A DNA stretch of 64,000 nt, taken from NCBI GenBank assembly GCA_023362775.1, contig JALMGJ010000005.1, forward strand, positions 86,315,421 to 86,379,420, in the 5' to 3' direction. The stretch's first letter is position 1, and each line of letters opens with the position of its first letter. A program made the translations under genes and the position numbers. This DNA is from Charina bottae. Lineage: Eukaryota > Chordata > Lepidosauria > Squamata > Charinaidae. The notes beneath the pieces were generated by a model that was not told where the DNA came from, did no database searches, and saw only the letters and a list, made by a program, of their open reading frames with translations. Positions 46,361-59,682 of this stretch are shown here, piece by piece.

Positions 46361-49300
46361 CCACATTACCATTCCACATTCAAGTGATAGTAAAAAGTGA
46401 TTTCTAGGGATGGTAACAGGAGAGACTTTGGTGCTATACTTGTAGACTTTCAGTTAGTTACTACTGGAGACAGGACGCTGGACTAGATTCTCTGCTCTAT
46501 TAGGATAATATTAAGAGGTGTCAAAATATTGGACATAGTATATACACACACACACACACACACACACTACACACATATACATACACACATGCCTGGTTGG
46601 ACAAGAAGCATTCTTCTAACCAAAAAAGCAAAGAGGAATTTGAAAATATTATTGATATTTATCAATATATTGAAAATATTGAAGATATTAGAGTTTTAAA
46701 GACTGCAAATATTTAGTGATAGAATCATTCTCCGTATAGATTGAAACCAATGCAAGATTTGTAAAATCAGACAATAAAGGGTTGTGTTTGTTTTGTGGAT
46801 ATAACTGTCATTTAATTTAATCTAATTTATAATGGTTCACATTGCTTTCTACAAGCATACAACTGCAGAACTTGTGTCTTCCCTAGGACGGTTTCCAATT
46901 TGATCCAGAAACATAGGAACATGATCACTTCTCTGGATAGGCTGCCTTATAACCACCATTTCCAGCTCTTCCTTTTATTTCATAGCAATAGGTCGGCTCA
47001 AGGGGGTCATGAAAGGGAATGTCCTGCTTTGCTCTGAACTCCTTGTTTTATTACTTTTAAATCTCCCTGATTCATCTGGGGGATGCTGTTTGGGGGGAAA
47101 AAAGTGTCAAACAGAAGGGCCCTTTCTAGAATGCAGCAAATCAGAAAGTTTGAGAACATTAAAAGAACATTTAATACACAGTTCTGAACCTTAAGATAAA
47201 TATATACATTCTTCCAGCTCTTTATATCCTTCATTACTGATATACATCTTGAAAGTTTGACTTCTGAGAATGAGCCCTCTGGCTTTTATCCCTGTCACTT
47301 AAAGGAGCTATCAGGAACATTTAAAGCCAAGCTAATATACAAAAGAAAAAGAACAGCTGGTATCCCTCTTGGATTTTTTTGTTTTTTTTTTTATTATTAT
47401 TTTTTGGCCTTTCCAGCTATGGTTATCCACACTGCCAGTATTGAAGCATGACTAGGAGAATGGTGCTGATGACAAGTCAGCACAATTGTAGAAAATGCTG
47501 TCACCCACAAGGATGATCCTGCACACCATGTGTATGTCTACCCACGGGTGTCGGGAATCGGAGGAACTCTAGTGTTTTTGAGAAGTGGGGATTAGGGAAG
47601 AGAAGTGAGAAAAATCTGTGGTCTAACTCTGGTGGCCAGCTCAGTGGGCAAGACTCGCTCCCAGGGGGCAATTTTTGATCTCCCACTTGTAGACTTCTAC
47701 TTAGCCATTTTGTGAGAAAGGGCAAGACTAGCTACTCTGATCCATCTGGACAGTCCTTATTACCAAGCAATGTTTCTGTTTAGAAACATCAAAACGTTGA
47801 TTATGGTCTCAGGAGTGATTTACTCCTGGGAAGGGAATGTAATTGTGTGTGTGTGTGTGTGTGTGTGTGTAACAGTTTACTTTGTGTGTGAGAGCGACAG
47901 AATCATGGTCACAAGCAAATAGGGATCAGCTGCTTTTCTAAATGGAGCATCTTAATTTATAGGCAAAATTTGGATTTTATTTATTTATTTATTTATGTAT
48001 TTCCTTTATTTGGAGTCTGGGTCTGTTATACATACATCTACATGCACACAAATATACAAGTGTGTCACATGCACACATTTCTTTCAGGAGAGTGGAGTTT
48101 CTAGAATTAATTTGAGCTGGATTTAGCAAGTCTACTTTGACAAAAGTGGGACGCTGGATATTGCACAAGATTTTTGTCTACAGTTTTCATTTTTCCTCTG
48201 TTTACTGTTCCTTTTAAGGGGTAGGTTGTCTTAAAAACAAGTTCATCTTCCCTTTAGGTAAATGTAGTATGTATGTTTGCCTGTGCATTGTCATGAAGAT
48301 GTCATAACCGAGCTATATGACTGCTTCAGTGGTGCAGAAATGTAATTTTTCATAGAGTTTGACAAAGTTGGCAATCTATATTACTTCTTCCTTTTGAAGA
48401 TACTCCTGTAGGGCCTTTGAAGCATTAAATTACTGCTGCTTTTGTATTACTAACATATAGTCTGAAAATTAATGGGTACAAGCCAGCCACACAAAATACT
48501 AGCAAAATGCCAGTTTCAACCTGGAAATTTAATCAAGGCTCTTATTTACTTAGGTTTAAGTACAATGAAGAAAAGAAGTAAATACTGTGTTTTAAAAATA
48601 AAATAAATTAAGAAACTCTTTCTCCCTCTTCTGCAGCATTGTACAGATAAATGTTCAACTTAGATCACATAACTGCTACAAACAGTTCACTGTGTAGGCC
48701 AAATGCTTTCTAATGCACTAAAATTAAGAAATAGTGTGCTTTGAAAATGATTTATGAGCGTGGTTAAACTGCCAGATTTACAAAGAAATAGTTCAGAACT
48801 TGGGAAGCCTCCTGAGTCAGGTCAAAAATGAATCTGACCATGATTTAAACTGCTACTTTTCTTACATGACATTTAATATGTGTACATTGGAGGGCCATAT
48901 GTCTTTAATAAAATAGCATTAAGTTTTAAATATGATATGAATGCAGTCAGTTTCTAAATTCATAACCTTTTCCACAATTCCAAAATGTTAACCAATAAAG
49001 GGAGCCATACATGCAATAAAATATAAACTTTACAAAATAGATTTTTATTAAAACAGTTAGACCGTTGGCAGTTGGGTTCTAATGTAATAAATTGTAATGT
49101 AATAAATAAATGTGGATTTATCAGTCATTGTTTACTCTGAAAGCAATTTGGACCAGACCACTAATTAAAGCTGAAGACCAAAGAATTCTTACTATGTCCA
49201 GTCCCTGAGTACTTGTTTGGCAAAGTTTATAATTTCCCATAGCTAGCTAATTTTAATGTAGACGTTTAGCAATAAATTGTTTCTCTAATATGCATAGATA

Positions 49301-52300
49301 TCACATGGCTTCTAATTCTGAGAAGGACTGCACATCGGAAACAAGCAATGGGACATTATAGAAAGATTCCATTATTAGTTGGTTGTTGCAAACTAATAAT
49401 GCAAAATTCACATCAAAAGAACATCAGCATATGGAAAAATAATGGCCCAGCTAGTTCAGCTGCCAAGGTGATCTATCCTTGTATTATTCAAACTGTGTTC
49501 TGGGGAATCCTCTGGACACTTTCCAAAGGTTCTTCCATGATAGTTTAGTAATGAGGTATAAGCTTCCTGAAAAGGCAACTTGCCCACTGTTGCTGATTCT
49601 TCCCTGGAATATGAAGACCCCAGGGAACGTTGAGTGCATTTATAAGTTCAGTCTGAGTTCACAAATTTGAAAGGATGAAGACTGCCACGTTGGTAGATGC
49701 ATGCAACCTATTTTTCCTTTACAAAAAGGAGAAGTGGGTAGGTGAGGGGGGTCCACTATTATCATCCAAAGGGGTATGCAGAGAGGAGAAATTGTTATTT
49801 TTTTTTCATCAGTTGAGGCATTGTGTGCCCCCTCTTGTTCACATGAAGTATTGGAAGCAGAGTAGGCAAACAACGTATGTGGGTAAAATGCCATAAAAAG
49901 GGAAGACGGTCCAACTCCTTTCACCTGTGTGCTCTTTTTGATTATTAAAATGCTCCATCACAATATCTAGCTTATGAAGAGCACTGAAAGATACAGGACC
50001 TGAAAGCATGGTTATTTCATCATATCTCCTTTGAGCCAAATAGCAGTCCAGCTGAAATTGGTTAGAAACACTCCTAAAAGCATCTGTTATCTCAAAAAGA
50101 AATCCTCAGCAGACATATTGTATCAATAGGAAAACATACCATGAACTAGGAATACATAGATTCCAAGGAATGATTACTGTAATGGCAAGCCTTTTTTTTA
50201 AACAAAAAAAATTGAAAGACAAATTAAGAACTAAACTTTCTTTTTTTTAAAAAGGGAATTTTATTAAGTTTCAAAAGAACTAAACTTTCATTCAAAAACA
50301 TACTTTGTGAAATATGCTATGTGGGGTTTGTGTTCTGGCTGCATTTGGCTTCCAAACAGTTAAAATATCTTCCTGTGTCTTACTCAATTAATGGCTTCTA
50401 GCAAAATGCAATGAAAGGAAATTGTATCACAAATGATACATAGTCATGGAATAAAACATGGCGAAATAAGGCAAAATCAGATAGCAGATTCCTTGAATAT
50501 ATCTCCCTGATCAATATCAAATATTCACAGATTCCACTGAATCTGTTATTCTGGTGGGGTTGTAATCTTTCAGATCCGACCATCTTCATTCTCGTGTCTG
50601 AGGAGGTCAAGTTGCCTGTGATCTGACACTAGTTTGCCAACTTTTATTTATTACCCCAACAATGTGTTGGGCAAAATAAGTATGCCTATGATCAATATTT
50701 TATTTAGCCTTAAGACTTCAGTGCCTTTGATCCACTGCAACTGTGAATGAAAATCTATGTTTTGAAAAGCTCCACAATTGGTGGGAAACGAAGGCAAATG
50801 AATGACATGGCATATAAGCAAAATCTGCCACTCTTCAAATGAGCAGTTGGGATCTCCATAGAAATCCATTCCTTGAAGTCAGGAAATCAGAACCCCACCA
50901 CTGGGTTTTGAATATGCCTAGATAAATTATTTTCAGACGGCTTCCTGTCAAAGTGATATTTCAGCACTAAATCTTGGTGGTTCCAGAAGCTTGAATAAAA
51001 ATCTAACTTGTGATATTGCTGGGTGTTATTTCAAAAGCAAAGCTTTGTTTTCCAGAATTATGGGTCCCTCAGACCATCCAGAAAATTATTAACAGCATGT
51101 AATCCCACTCAGTGTGAAAGTGACTTTAGTCTGTTAGCCAAATCTTTACATAATACAAATCATTCTACCTAAGAAAGCACAAATATGTTATTGTTCTCAA
51201 CAGGCAATTTAATGCAACTATAGAGAGGAGAATAAGAGAAAAGAAGATTACAAGCTAGTTGATCGTGTTTTTATTTCTCTCTTAAATCTCTCTACATTTC
51301 TCTATGGTTATACTTGTTTAAAAATTGTATACAACTGTGCTGTCTACATGATTTGGAAAGCAAATCAGCCTAAATATGAAGTTTCAATGGGTGCACTTTT
51401 TAAAGGATTTTATACATTTATTGGAAATACACATTTTCTCTGAGCAAAGCTGAACCTATAATTTTTGTTGCTTGTATTTTTTTTTTGGTAGATTTAAAAT
51501 TTTGCTCACTTATACTTGCTATCCTGGTGTGCCATTCTATTCACAAAAGGCCTATTAAAGTTAATTATTCTCTAGGCCCTTTTTCTATCAAAGGAGAATA
51601 TTGGAGTTAACAAAAAAGATGTATTTATTGGTTAGGAGAGGGGAAAAAAACTACACACCATTCTGTGCAAATAATACATGGCTGCCTTCTGTAAATGAAG
51701 CTTCCTGACAGGTTGACGGGTCAGAAATCAGGTGTGTTGAGTGCTAAACTGAATGAACCTTTGATTTTAACAAACAATTCTGAAGTGAGCTTTTAAAACT
51801 CATTCTCTGATTGTTCAGACCTCCAGATTAATTCTTTTTCCTTTGCTAGAAATTTCTGCTATTTTTGATTCACTTGGTCTCATTTTGCTTTGTGGAAAGG
51901 GGTCATAAAATGATCCCTGTTGAAATGAAAAGCATCTTTGAAGAGGCATTTTAAAGTCAGCACTTAATAGACTTCTTTGAAGAATTATGCTAGTATATTG
52001 GTAAATCGGTAATGGCCAAACTCACTCTTGGAATGGAGTGAAAGGGATTCCCCAGACACGCACTTGTGGTTATGCCCAAGCTTGAAAAGTCTTTTTGTAT
52101 CATTAAGAGACCAATTCTTGGCCTCACCTACTTAAAAGGATATAGATGTGATCATTTATATGGTCAAAAGATAGTATCTAATGCACTCTGAACTTACTGG
52201 AAAAAGAGTTTCATGGATAAATCCAGCACGTGACAGATAGAGTGAGCTGATCGCATTGAATTCTACAGTCTCTCAGGAATTATTATTTAGGGCTGGTTTT

Positions 52301-52882
52301 TTGCAGCAATTTGGATGAGTTCTTCCCAGTTTATAGGCTTACTTGTAGGATGATCCCTAACATAACTAATAATGTTGTTTTCCAATGTTTATATGACATT
52401 GATGAAAATGAAAAGCATTCATTTCAAAACTGTTTTGTCAGTGAGTTCTTTTAAAATGCTGATGGTGTTTACTAAAGAAGAAGGGAACAGCAATACGGAA
52501 TCATGGAAGATGTTTCAGCAAAACTCTATCATCTTTCCTGCATTGGATACTGTTCTGTCCTCTAAGGCAGCAGGCTGCCTTCTATCTTCAGATACTTTTG
52601 CGTTCGGTTTTGTTTTCTCTCAGATAAGCGAAGCCATTTGCTCCCTGGAGTTGTGTTTCTTGCTTCATTTACCTTTTCAGAACCTGTTTTGAATTATCGG
52701 TTTCCTTCAAAAACTGATGCTCAGGACTGGACACGGTATTCCAAATGAGATCAAGCTAGTGTAGTGCTGAAAAAAAGTGGATCTTTTTCTGGCCCAGTAG
52801 TACCTAGCCGATCTTTACTAATCTCAAAAAAACTAAGCAAAGTCAGTTCTGGCTAGTACCAAACCTTTAGGCCAGACCTGGA
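46361..52882. other. LRMDA: Long repeat-poor intron block
   Basis: About 6.5 kb in which I recognise no transposon beyond microsatellites at 46544-46567 (CA) and 47844-47870 (TG) and a short TTTA run at about 47980. No exon was found. Complex non-repetitive stretches at 48300-48560 and 48800-49100 could be conserved non-coding DNA, but that needs alignment. Confidence 0.45.
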
Positions 52883-53415
52883 CATTTTAAAAAATGTATA
52901 GTCTCAAATAAACTGGTCACCAAATCTTATTTGAAAACACAGAAATACTGGACAACACCAACAGCCACTATGTTAGACTATACAGGGAAGCCATTGAAAT
53001 ACATAAACACCAACACAGTTTCAATAAAAAAGAAGAAAGCCTAAAGATCAGCAAAACCTGGCTGCCAGTCCTGAAAAACACAGCTTGCAAAAGGTCAACG
53101 AACTCTACTCAACCACAGAAAGATACAAACAACTCACACAATAGATGTGCTAATCCCACACACAACAGCACCACACACCCTAATCACCACAAAAACCCTC
53201 TCCTAATCTCTTGTAAATGACCCACAGAAGACACACACCCTCTCAGCAGCTATAAACACCAGCAGGAAGAACACACTCTCCACTTGGGTACAGAGAGAAT
53301 CTTCTAGCTGTGCTCCTGTCCTCTGAAGATGCCAGCCACAGCTACTGGTGAAATGTTAGGAACCAAAACTGCCAGAACACGGCCACACAGCCCGGAAAAC
53401 CCACAACAACCATTT
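52883..53415 (+). repeat. Penelope-like element 3' remnant
   Basis: A decayed frame near 52970-53080 reads REAIEIHKHQHSFN-like and LKISKTWLPVLKN, resembling the C-terminal GIY-YIG end of Penelope polyproteins. The 3' part CTGAAGATGCCAGCCACAGC, GGTGAAATGTTAGGAAC and CACGGCCACACAGCCCGGAA is the familiar terminus of Penelope copies in squamate DNA. Confidence 0.65.
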
Positions 53416-54452
53416 TAAAAAATCTTAGGAAGAAATTCCTGCTTTATTCCTCCTCTACTGTAGATCAAAAAAACTACAAAATGTATCCATGAAGTCACCA
53501 GAAATAAAGTTCAACTCAAAGAAGACCTTATCTTTACAAATTATTTATTCTGATTTGGGCACTAAGGTTCTGCTGAAGTTAAATATTTACATTAGCCATT
53601 TTGAAGCTGCTTTACAATGATAACTCACATTGGGTAGAGATGCAGAAAATGTATATGAACACCATCACACACAGGAGCAAAAGGAATCCATCCAGAAGAC
53701 CAAAGGAAAGGTAAAGTGTCTCCCTCCCTCCCTCACTCCCTCTCCTGGTGATTTCATGGACATATCCACACAATTTTCTTGGTGGCAGTATGGAAGTGAG
53801 GCATTCTGAAAAACAGCAGCACAAACCATTTTCACCCTGTTGCCAGTGTGCTGTCTTTCAGGATGTTTTCTGATTTCCTAGCATGTCCTAGTGGTCCCCT
53901 TCCAAGTATTTTGTTTCTTTTTATTTATTGATCGAATTTATCACCACCCATCTCCCCCCGAGGAGGGACTCTGGGCGGTTTTACCCAAGTCTGACCAAAC
54001 TTTATGAAAGAGACAAGGTCAGACAGAGGCACCCATCTGCTCAAAAATATAGGAAAGGAAGGGGTGGATATTTTTTGTGGGGGGTTAGAAAATTGGAAGG
54101 TTGGAGTCTAATATCTGCTTTTTTACTAGATAGTCTGTTTTTCTAGGTTTCGTTTTGTTTTTCATCACCTTTACAAAGAACTCATGGTGTAGTGGACAAC
54201 CACCCAGCAATATGGAGCCACACAGATAGGAAATTACTGTCTTACGCCAGACTCTCTCCCACTCCTGCTCATGGTATGTAATCAGCTGCAAGCCGTGGCC
54301 AGCACATTGTAAAGAGGAAATAAGTAAAGAGGAAAAATTTAGCTTTTCAGCTTTTCTTCCACTTCAGAAATGGGTGGAAGATGAATCAATGTGCATTTCT
54401 GCTGGAGGGAGGGAGGGAGAGAAGTTGATTTACAGCTGATTACCTCTTAGGG
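53416..54452. other. Intron sequence with an L2-type terminus
   Basis: 53925-53985 (TTATCACCACCCATCTCCCC, GGGACTCTGGGCGG) is a minus-strand L2-type 3' end. The rest is unassigned. Confidence 0.55.
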
Positions 54453-54711
54453 CAGAGCTTTCCAAACTTTTCATGTTGGTGACACACTTTTTAGACATGC
54501 ATCATTTCGCGACACACTCTTACAGCAGGGCACAAGGCAGGCACTAGGACCTGTGTGGAATCACAGCAGGTTTGGAGGCAGCAAGGCACAAGGCAGGCAC
54601 TAGGACCTGCGCAGAATCCTGGCAGGGCTTGGAGGCAGCAGCAGCCGCGACACACCCAGACACTGCAGCCGACACACTAACGTGTCCCGACACACAGTTT
54701 GGAAAGCTCTG
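54453..54711. mobile_element. Non-autonomous hAT element, family CAGAGCTTTCC
   Basis: Termini CAGAGCTTTCCAAAC and GTTTGGAAAGCTCTG. Perfect target duplication TCTTAGGG at 54445-54452 and 54712-54719. Internal GGCACAAGGCAGGCACTAGG occurs twice (about 54531 and 54584), showing internal duplication; close relative of 38724-39013. Confidence 0.93.
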
Positions 54712-56489
54712 TCTTAGGGGTTGCCTTCGTGGCGGAGCAGCAGTATGGCCCAGGTAGGAAGGCAAGAGGAGAAGGAGGCTGAGCACAAGGCTCCAGTAGG
54801 TCCCCTGCCTGTGACCAAGTGTCTTTCGGTGAAATAGAGATGTGCAGATAATATGCATCTGTGAAAAAATGCAATCGTCTCTGGAAAGATTCTGCAGGCT
54901 TGCAGCTGCAGGATCCCCTGCAACAGCTACTTTTTCCAGTGAAACCTTGTTCTCACAATGCAACAGAAGGGGAAAGTGGGAGAACCTTAAAGGAACTTTG
55001 CTCTTTGGTGAAGCCATTGTTCCTTCAAACCATGCAGGGAACACCTCAGCATGCTAAATCCATTGGATACATGCAAGATAATCCATACATAGTGGCTGTT
55101 CTTGATCGTCAGATGAAGTGGAGGGCAGTGTGGTGGCGGCCTGGTAGGGAAATGAAATCAGGACCCCTGTTTATGATGCCTTCTCATCACAGAGTGTTAT
55201 TCCTAGTGACAATAACACTCCCAGTTCCCAGTTCCAGCTGGTATTTTTAAAAAGCAGTTCCATTTTCAGGGCAGTTGGAGAAGCCAGATTTCAGACCAGG
55301 CTAATATTTTTTCCCTGAGAATTAGATTATAATGTGTTCTAATATGGAATGCCAGGGCCAGATTTGAAAATACAAATCTAGCAACCAAAGCTGTTCCCTT
55401 TAATCTTTTGGTTAAAACTAGGCTCGTGACTATGACAATAACAGATGAAAAAGCCAAGATCCCAAGGGAGACTGACTTAGAGCTCCTCTTGAAATCTCTT
55501 CTTGGCCCAATGCAGTTCACTCAGAAGTAGATGCTGATAAAGTATTCTTCTCAAGATAGAACCAGGGAAGGGTGAAATAATATCTGAAAGAATTGTTTGG
55601 CAGGGTGAATGTTCTAGTTCTCATATTTCATACCTCTTTCAATGTTTGGAGAAGACATGTCTCCACTTGCTGCTCTAAAAATGATTGGGCAAGCATGGAA
55701 TAGCTAAGCTGGCTGTTCCTGATAAGTCTCCTTAGGCCCTTACTTATTTCCAACTTCTAGGAAAACGATACATATCAGACAGTATGGACCAAATGATTGA
55801 ACTGCTAAGGGAAGGTCATGTTTAGATGCTATACCAGAACAGTATTTCAGCTTACTGAAATAAATCTACAACCACATGTTTGACTGATGAGGAGGGTTGC
55901 TGAGCCAAAGAAAGAAGCTAAAACCAGGTATTTTGGGCCAAGGTCAAGAAGCCAGCAGTTTGCTAAGGTACTGGGGAGAGGTGACAACATCTGGCCCAAG
56001 ACTAAACTAGCATGGCACATGGCCATGCTAAAGTTTGCCAGGACCAATGCTTTTGCAGTCACATTTGACATAATTTGTAGACCAAGGCTGGCCAGTTGGG
56101 CAAATATACAATTTCTGATTTTCCTGATATTATTTTTACTTTAAAAATATATGACATCCTTTTCTATAGTGAAATAATTCTTCTTGCCATGTACGTACAG
56201 TATGTTCAGCCTCAGGAAAACACATTAATTCCTTTTTTTTCCCCTGTAACCCTGATTGGGCTCTGATTTAAGTGACTTTAAAGAATGAAAATGGGCATTG
56301 TTAGACAACTCCTTTTTAAAAAAATGTTGGCAAGTGGTTTGGTTAGTTATTCTTTAACCTGTCAGGAATGTCAAAATTGTTGTAACTTTAACCTTAGTGA
56401 TGAGAGGCAGACAGAAAGGCTAACTTTATGTTTCATAAATGCAGTAATTCAGCTTAGGGCTGTGTAGAAGGTCCAAACAGAACATGCAC
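54712..56489. other. Unassigned intron sequence
   Basis: No exon or named repeat. Frames of up to 129 codons (54861-55250, +) have no domain or splice context. Confidence 0.45.
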
Positions 56490-56842
56490 TGTAAAGTGCC
56501 TCTTCTTGAAGCCGTATATATAGTAGTCTGCATAAGACTACCAGTTTTGGGCTGGAAAAATCCAAATGTTCTGCTAGATGGCAGCAGAGAATTAAGGATT
56601 TAAAATATTTGTATCTCTTTGCATTCATCTAGTGCAGGGGTCCCCAACCTGTGGGCCACTCCCCACTAGTGGGCCATGGCCTGTTAGGAACTGGGCCACG
56701 GGGGTCAGCTCCCGCCCACAAACCCCACCCCTTTCAGTGCAATTGGCTCCTGCCCACAAACCCCACCCCCTGGTGTTTGTGATTGGCTCCCGCCCACAAA
56801 CCCCGCCCCCCAGTAAAGTGTAAAGTGCCTCTTCTTGAAGCC
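56490..56842 (+). repeat. 303-bp inverted copy flanked by 24-bp direct repeats
   Basis: 56512-56814 is the reverse complement of 58362-58664 with only 4 substitutions that I can count. It includes part of the hAT element at 58208-58541 plus 123 bp of its flank. The sequence TGTAAAGTGCCTCTTCTTGA (to AGCC) occurs at 56490-56513 and again at 56819-56842, so a single target site was duplicated around the insertion. CC is shared at the left joint; at the right joint GTAAAGTG appears twice, as if the copying end slipped once. There is no poly(A). Confidence 0.93.
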
Positions 56843-56985
56843 TTGAGGTAGCCATATCCTCTGGAAGGTGGTCCTTCAGTCCTTCTCTACAGCTGGTTTT
56901 GTTTACTGTCATTCTTGGGAGATGCATTTACTGTACCTGCATGGCATGCGAAGAAATCCTTTGAAAGCCTTTGAGCTGTCTGGAG

Positions 56986-57084
56986 CAGTGTTTCTAGACC
57001 GTGGCTACTGGACTGAATGCTGGCTGGGGAATTCTGGGAGATGAAGTCCACACATCTTAAAGTTGCCGAGGTTGAGAAATACTG
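56986..57084. mobile_element. 99-bp hAT MITE, family CAGTGTTTCT
   Basis: Termini CAGTGTTTCTAGACC and GGTTGAGAAATACTG. Perfect 8-bp target duplication GTCTGGAG at 56978-56985 and 57085-57092. The core GGGGAATTCTGGGAGATGAA on the complement (CTCCCAGAATTCC) loosely resembles the ZNF143 motif. Confidence 0.92.
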
Positions 57085-57092
57085 GTCTGGAG

Positions 57093-58207
57093 CGTATGGC
57101 TGCCTCAACCTTTGAACCTTTTAAGCAACACTTAATCTATGCCAGTGCACTTTGTGAACTGTTCCCCTGAGGACTTTGCCTACGTCTGATGTAGATATCT
57201 GTCCAAAGGGATTCCATAAAACCATTGAATAAAATTCCATAAAATTCCATAAAACCACTGAATCCAGGTATAAAATGTCTTGCTGAAGAACCCTAGTATT
57301 TATGGTTTGGTGTTGGAAGAGGACCTTCATTTTCCTTCAACACTTTCTAAAGAAGATTTTAAAATTTAAATTAAAGTAGGAGTCTTTGCCGGCTTCTTAC
57401 TAATTTCTTGTGAAACAAGGTAGAAAGCCACCTTAATCCCACCTTAACACCTCTGTTAAGATGGATCTTGCAGGAGAAATTAATGACGTTACCTTTCAGC
57501 GTAATGTTGCATTTTAGGAAGGTAAAAGATATGTTAACATCCTTTGCACTTATATTCTGCCTGTTTGTGTATCTATGTATGTGCATACACACACCCATAT
57601 ATATGGAAAACTATTGAGGGACAGAAGGTGAAAATTAATACTCATAAAGCATATTGAACCAGATTAAAATTTACTTAATTTAATGACCACATGGAGAGTC
57701 TGTATGATCAGATATTACAAAGAGGCATAAAAAAATCTTAATGTCTCTCCATTTGAATTTGCCTCAGATATGTGGTGTAATTGCTCATCCCATTTCTGTC
57801 ATATTAGCATATTTGCATTATAATATTGAAGATTTTTCCCAGGTTTATCTTATCATTAAGATTTTTATTTCCCTATCTTGAATCTGTAGTACAAATATTT
57901 ACAAAAGTGGTTTCAAACCTTTCTTGCTTTTAAAATCTGCAGTAAAAAAGATGGGGAAAGCAGGGAAGAAGACCAATACAAAGTATAGCTTTCTATATCA
58001 TATTATGCAAGAATTTGCAAAAGAGAGTTTCAGAGACAAAAGCGCACTCATGTTTAAGTTGTAGCCAAGATAGACCCTAAGGCAGTTGAGCTGCAAACCA
58101 ACAATGGTTCCCTCATTTTAAACAATAAAATAAATAATTTAAGGGCCAATATGAACATTGGGGGTTATATTAGATGTGGATTTCAGGAATCCAGATGACC
58201 ACTAGAC
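57093..58207. other. Unassigned intron sequence
   Basis: No exon or repeat recognised; it is the spacer between the inverted copies. Confidence 0.45.
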
Positions 58208-58541
58208 CAGGGGTCCCCAACCTTTTTGGCGCCAGGGACCGGTTTCAAAAGACGATATTTCCGTGGACCGGGGGGGGCAGGGTTTCCGGGATTTCCATGG
58301 ACCGGGGGGGTGGGGTTTCTGGGATTTCCATGGACTGGGGGGGTGGGGGCCGATCGTGCACACTGGGGGGCGGGGTTTGTGGGCGGGAGCCAATCACAAA
58401 CACCAGGGGGCGGGGTTTGTGGGCAGTAGCCAATTGCACCGAAAGGGGTGGGGTGTGTGGGCGGGAGCTGACCCCCGTGGCCCAGTTCCTAACAGGCCAT
58501 GGCCCACTAGTGGGGAGTGGCCCACAGGTTGGGGACCCCTG
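58208..58541. mobile_element. Non-autonomous hAT element, family CAGGGGTCCCC
   Basis: Inverted termini CAGGGGTCCCCAACCT and GGTTGGGGACCCCTG. Flanks CACTAGAC (58200-58207) and CACTAGAT (58542-58549) match at 7 of 8. 334 bp, rich in GGGGCGGGGTTTGTGGGCGG-type units. No transposase. It is the source of part of the inverted copy at 56512-56814. Confidence 0.92.
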
Positions 58542-58664
58542 CACTAGATGAATGCAAAGAGATACAAATATTTTAAATCCTTAATTCTCTGCTGCCATCT
58601 AGCAGAACATTTGGATTTTTCCAGCCCAAAACTGGTAGTCTTATGCAGACTACTATATATACGG
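58362..58664 (+). repeat. Source segment of the inverted copy at 56512-56814
   Basis: Contains the right part of the hAT element and continuous intron flank, so it is the original: the hAT target duplication is intact here, whereas the 56.6-kb copy has only one side of the element. Confidence 0.9.
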
Positions 58665-59202
58665 AGTAGATATAGTTGATGGACACCTAAATATCTTCCT
58701 CCCTTCTTAACTGTGCAGTATCTCAACTTTCTCCAGACCAGTTAGATTCTGGAACCAGATTGGAGCAACAAACAGCAAACAGGGCTTCACTTCTCACAAA
58801 CATGTTGCTCCTGACATAATTATATCCTCCCTTCTTCCCTTTATGTAAGAACTGGGCCAATGGCTCCAGTTTACTCTAAGCAACGGCATTTTATAATTTA
58901 AGGCCTTCTTCTTCTGCCTTTCAATACTTTTCAAACATGCTAGAAAATGGTGTGGAATCATACCCGTTCATTGGAGTGGGAATATGCTAACTGATCCTTT
59001 CCAACTGCGTGATTTTATGACAGCTGCAATTTACTACAATAAGTCAGACTGAGCTATTCTTAGGATAAGAAACCACATGAAGATAACTTCTGACTGTAAC
59101 TAAAGTTGGCAAGGGAATCTGGAGAAATTAACCATGCCATTTGGATAATCACAATGCATTTAGTTTACCCAAATAAATAATCAATCAATCAAAAAATCAA
59201 TC

Positions 59203-59248
<46 letters not shown>

Positions 59249-59682
59249 GTAAAATCATTATAATTAGGAATAATTCCTCCCTTATGGGACATAAAATAAA
59301 ACATGTATGTATGTATTCATAATAGCATATCTAAGAAGTAAGCATTCATTTTTTTTTAAAAAAAAAAGCAAAATAAGAAATATTGGTTCACTTTGAACTT
59401 CTTCTTTTGACTTAGCGGTTATTCTACCAAAAGTATTCCAAGGACTTGAAGGGTTTTTCCCCTTCACATGTTGTATTATTAATTAATTAATTAATTAATT
59501 AATTAATTAAACAGATTTATAAGGCTGCCCAACTCACACATGGTAACTCCAGATGGCTTACAGAATTAAATATAATCTAATATAATCTATTAGAAGACAT
59601 GGGGTAGAAAATTCTTATTATTTTCATCAGCCAGAGGAACAACTTTCTATTTCTTTATGTATATAAATATATATGAGTTATA
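58665..59682. other. Intron sequence with simple repeats
   Basis: (ATCT)n at 59204-59248 and (TTAA)n at 59478-59510, the latter followed by TTTATAAGGCTGCCCAACTC, a decayed L2/SINE 3' terminus on the minus strand (to about 59570). Confidence 0.6.

Noticed and set aside
54544..55044. 166-codon minus-strand frame
   Set aside because: Half of it lies inside a hAT element; no domain, no splice context.
56632..56814. Independent, truncated hAT insertion
   Set aside because: The adjoining 123 bp also match the flank of the 58.2-kb copy, so it arrived as part of one inverted copy rather than by transposition.
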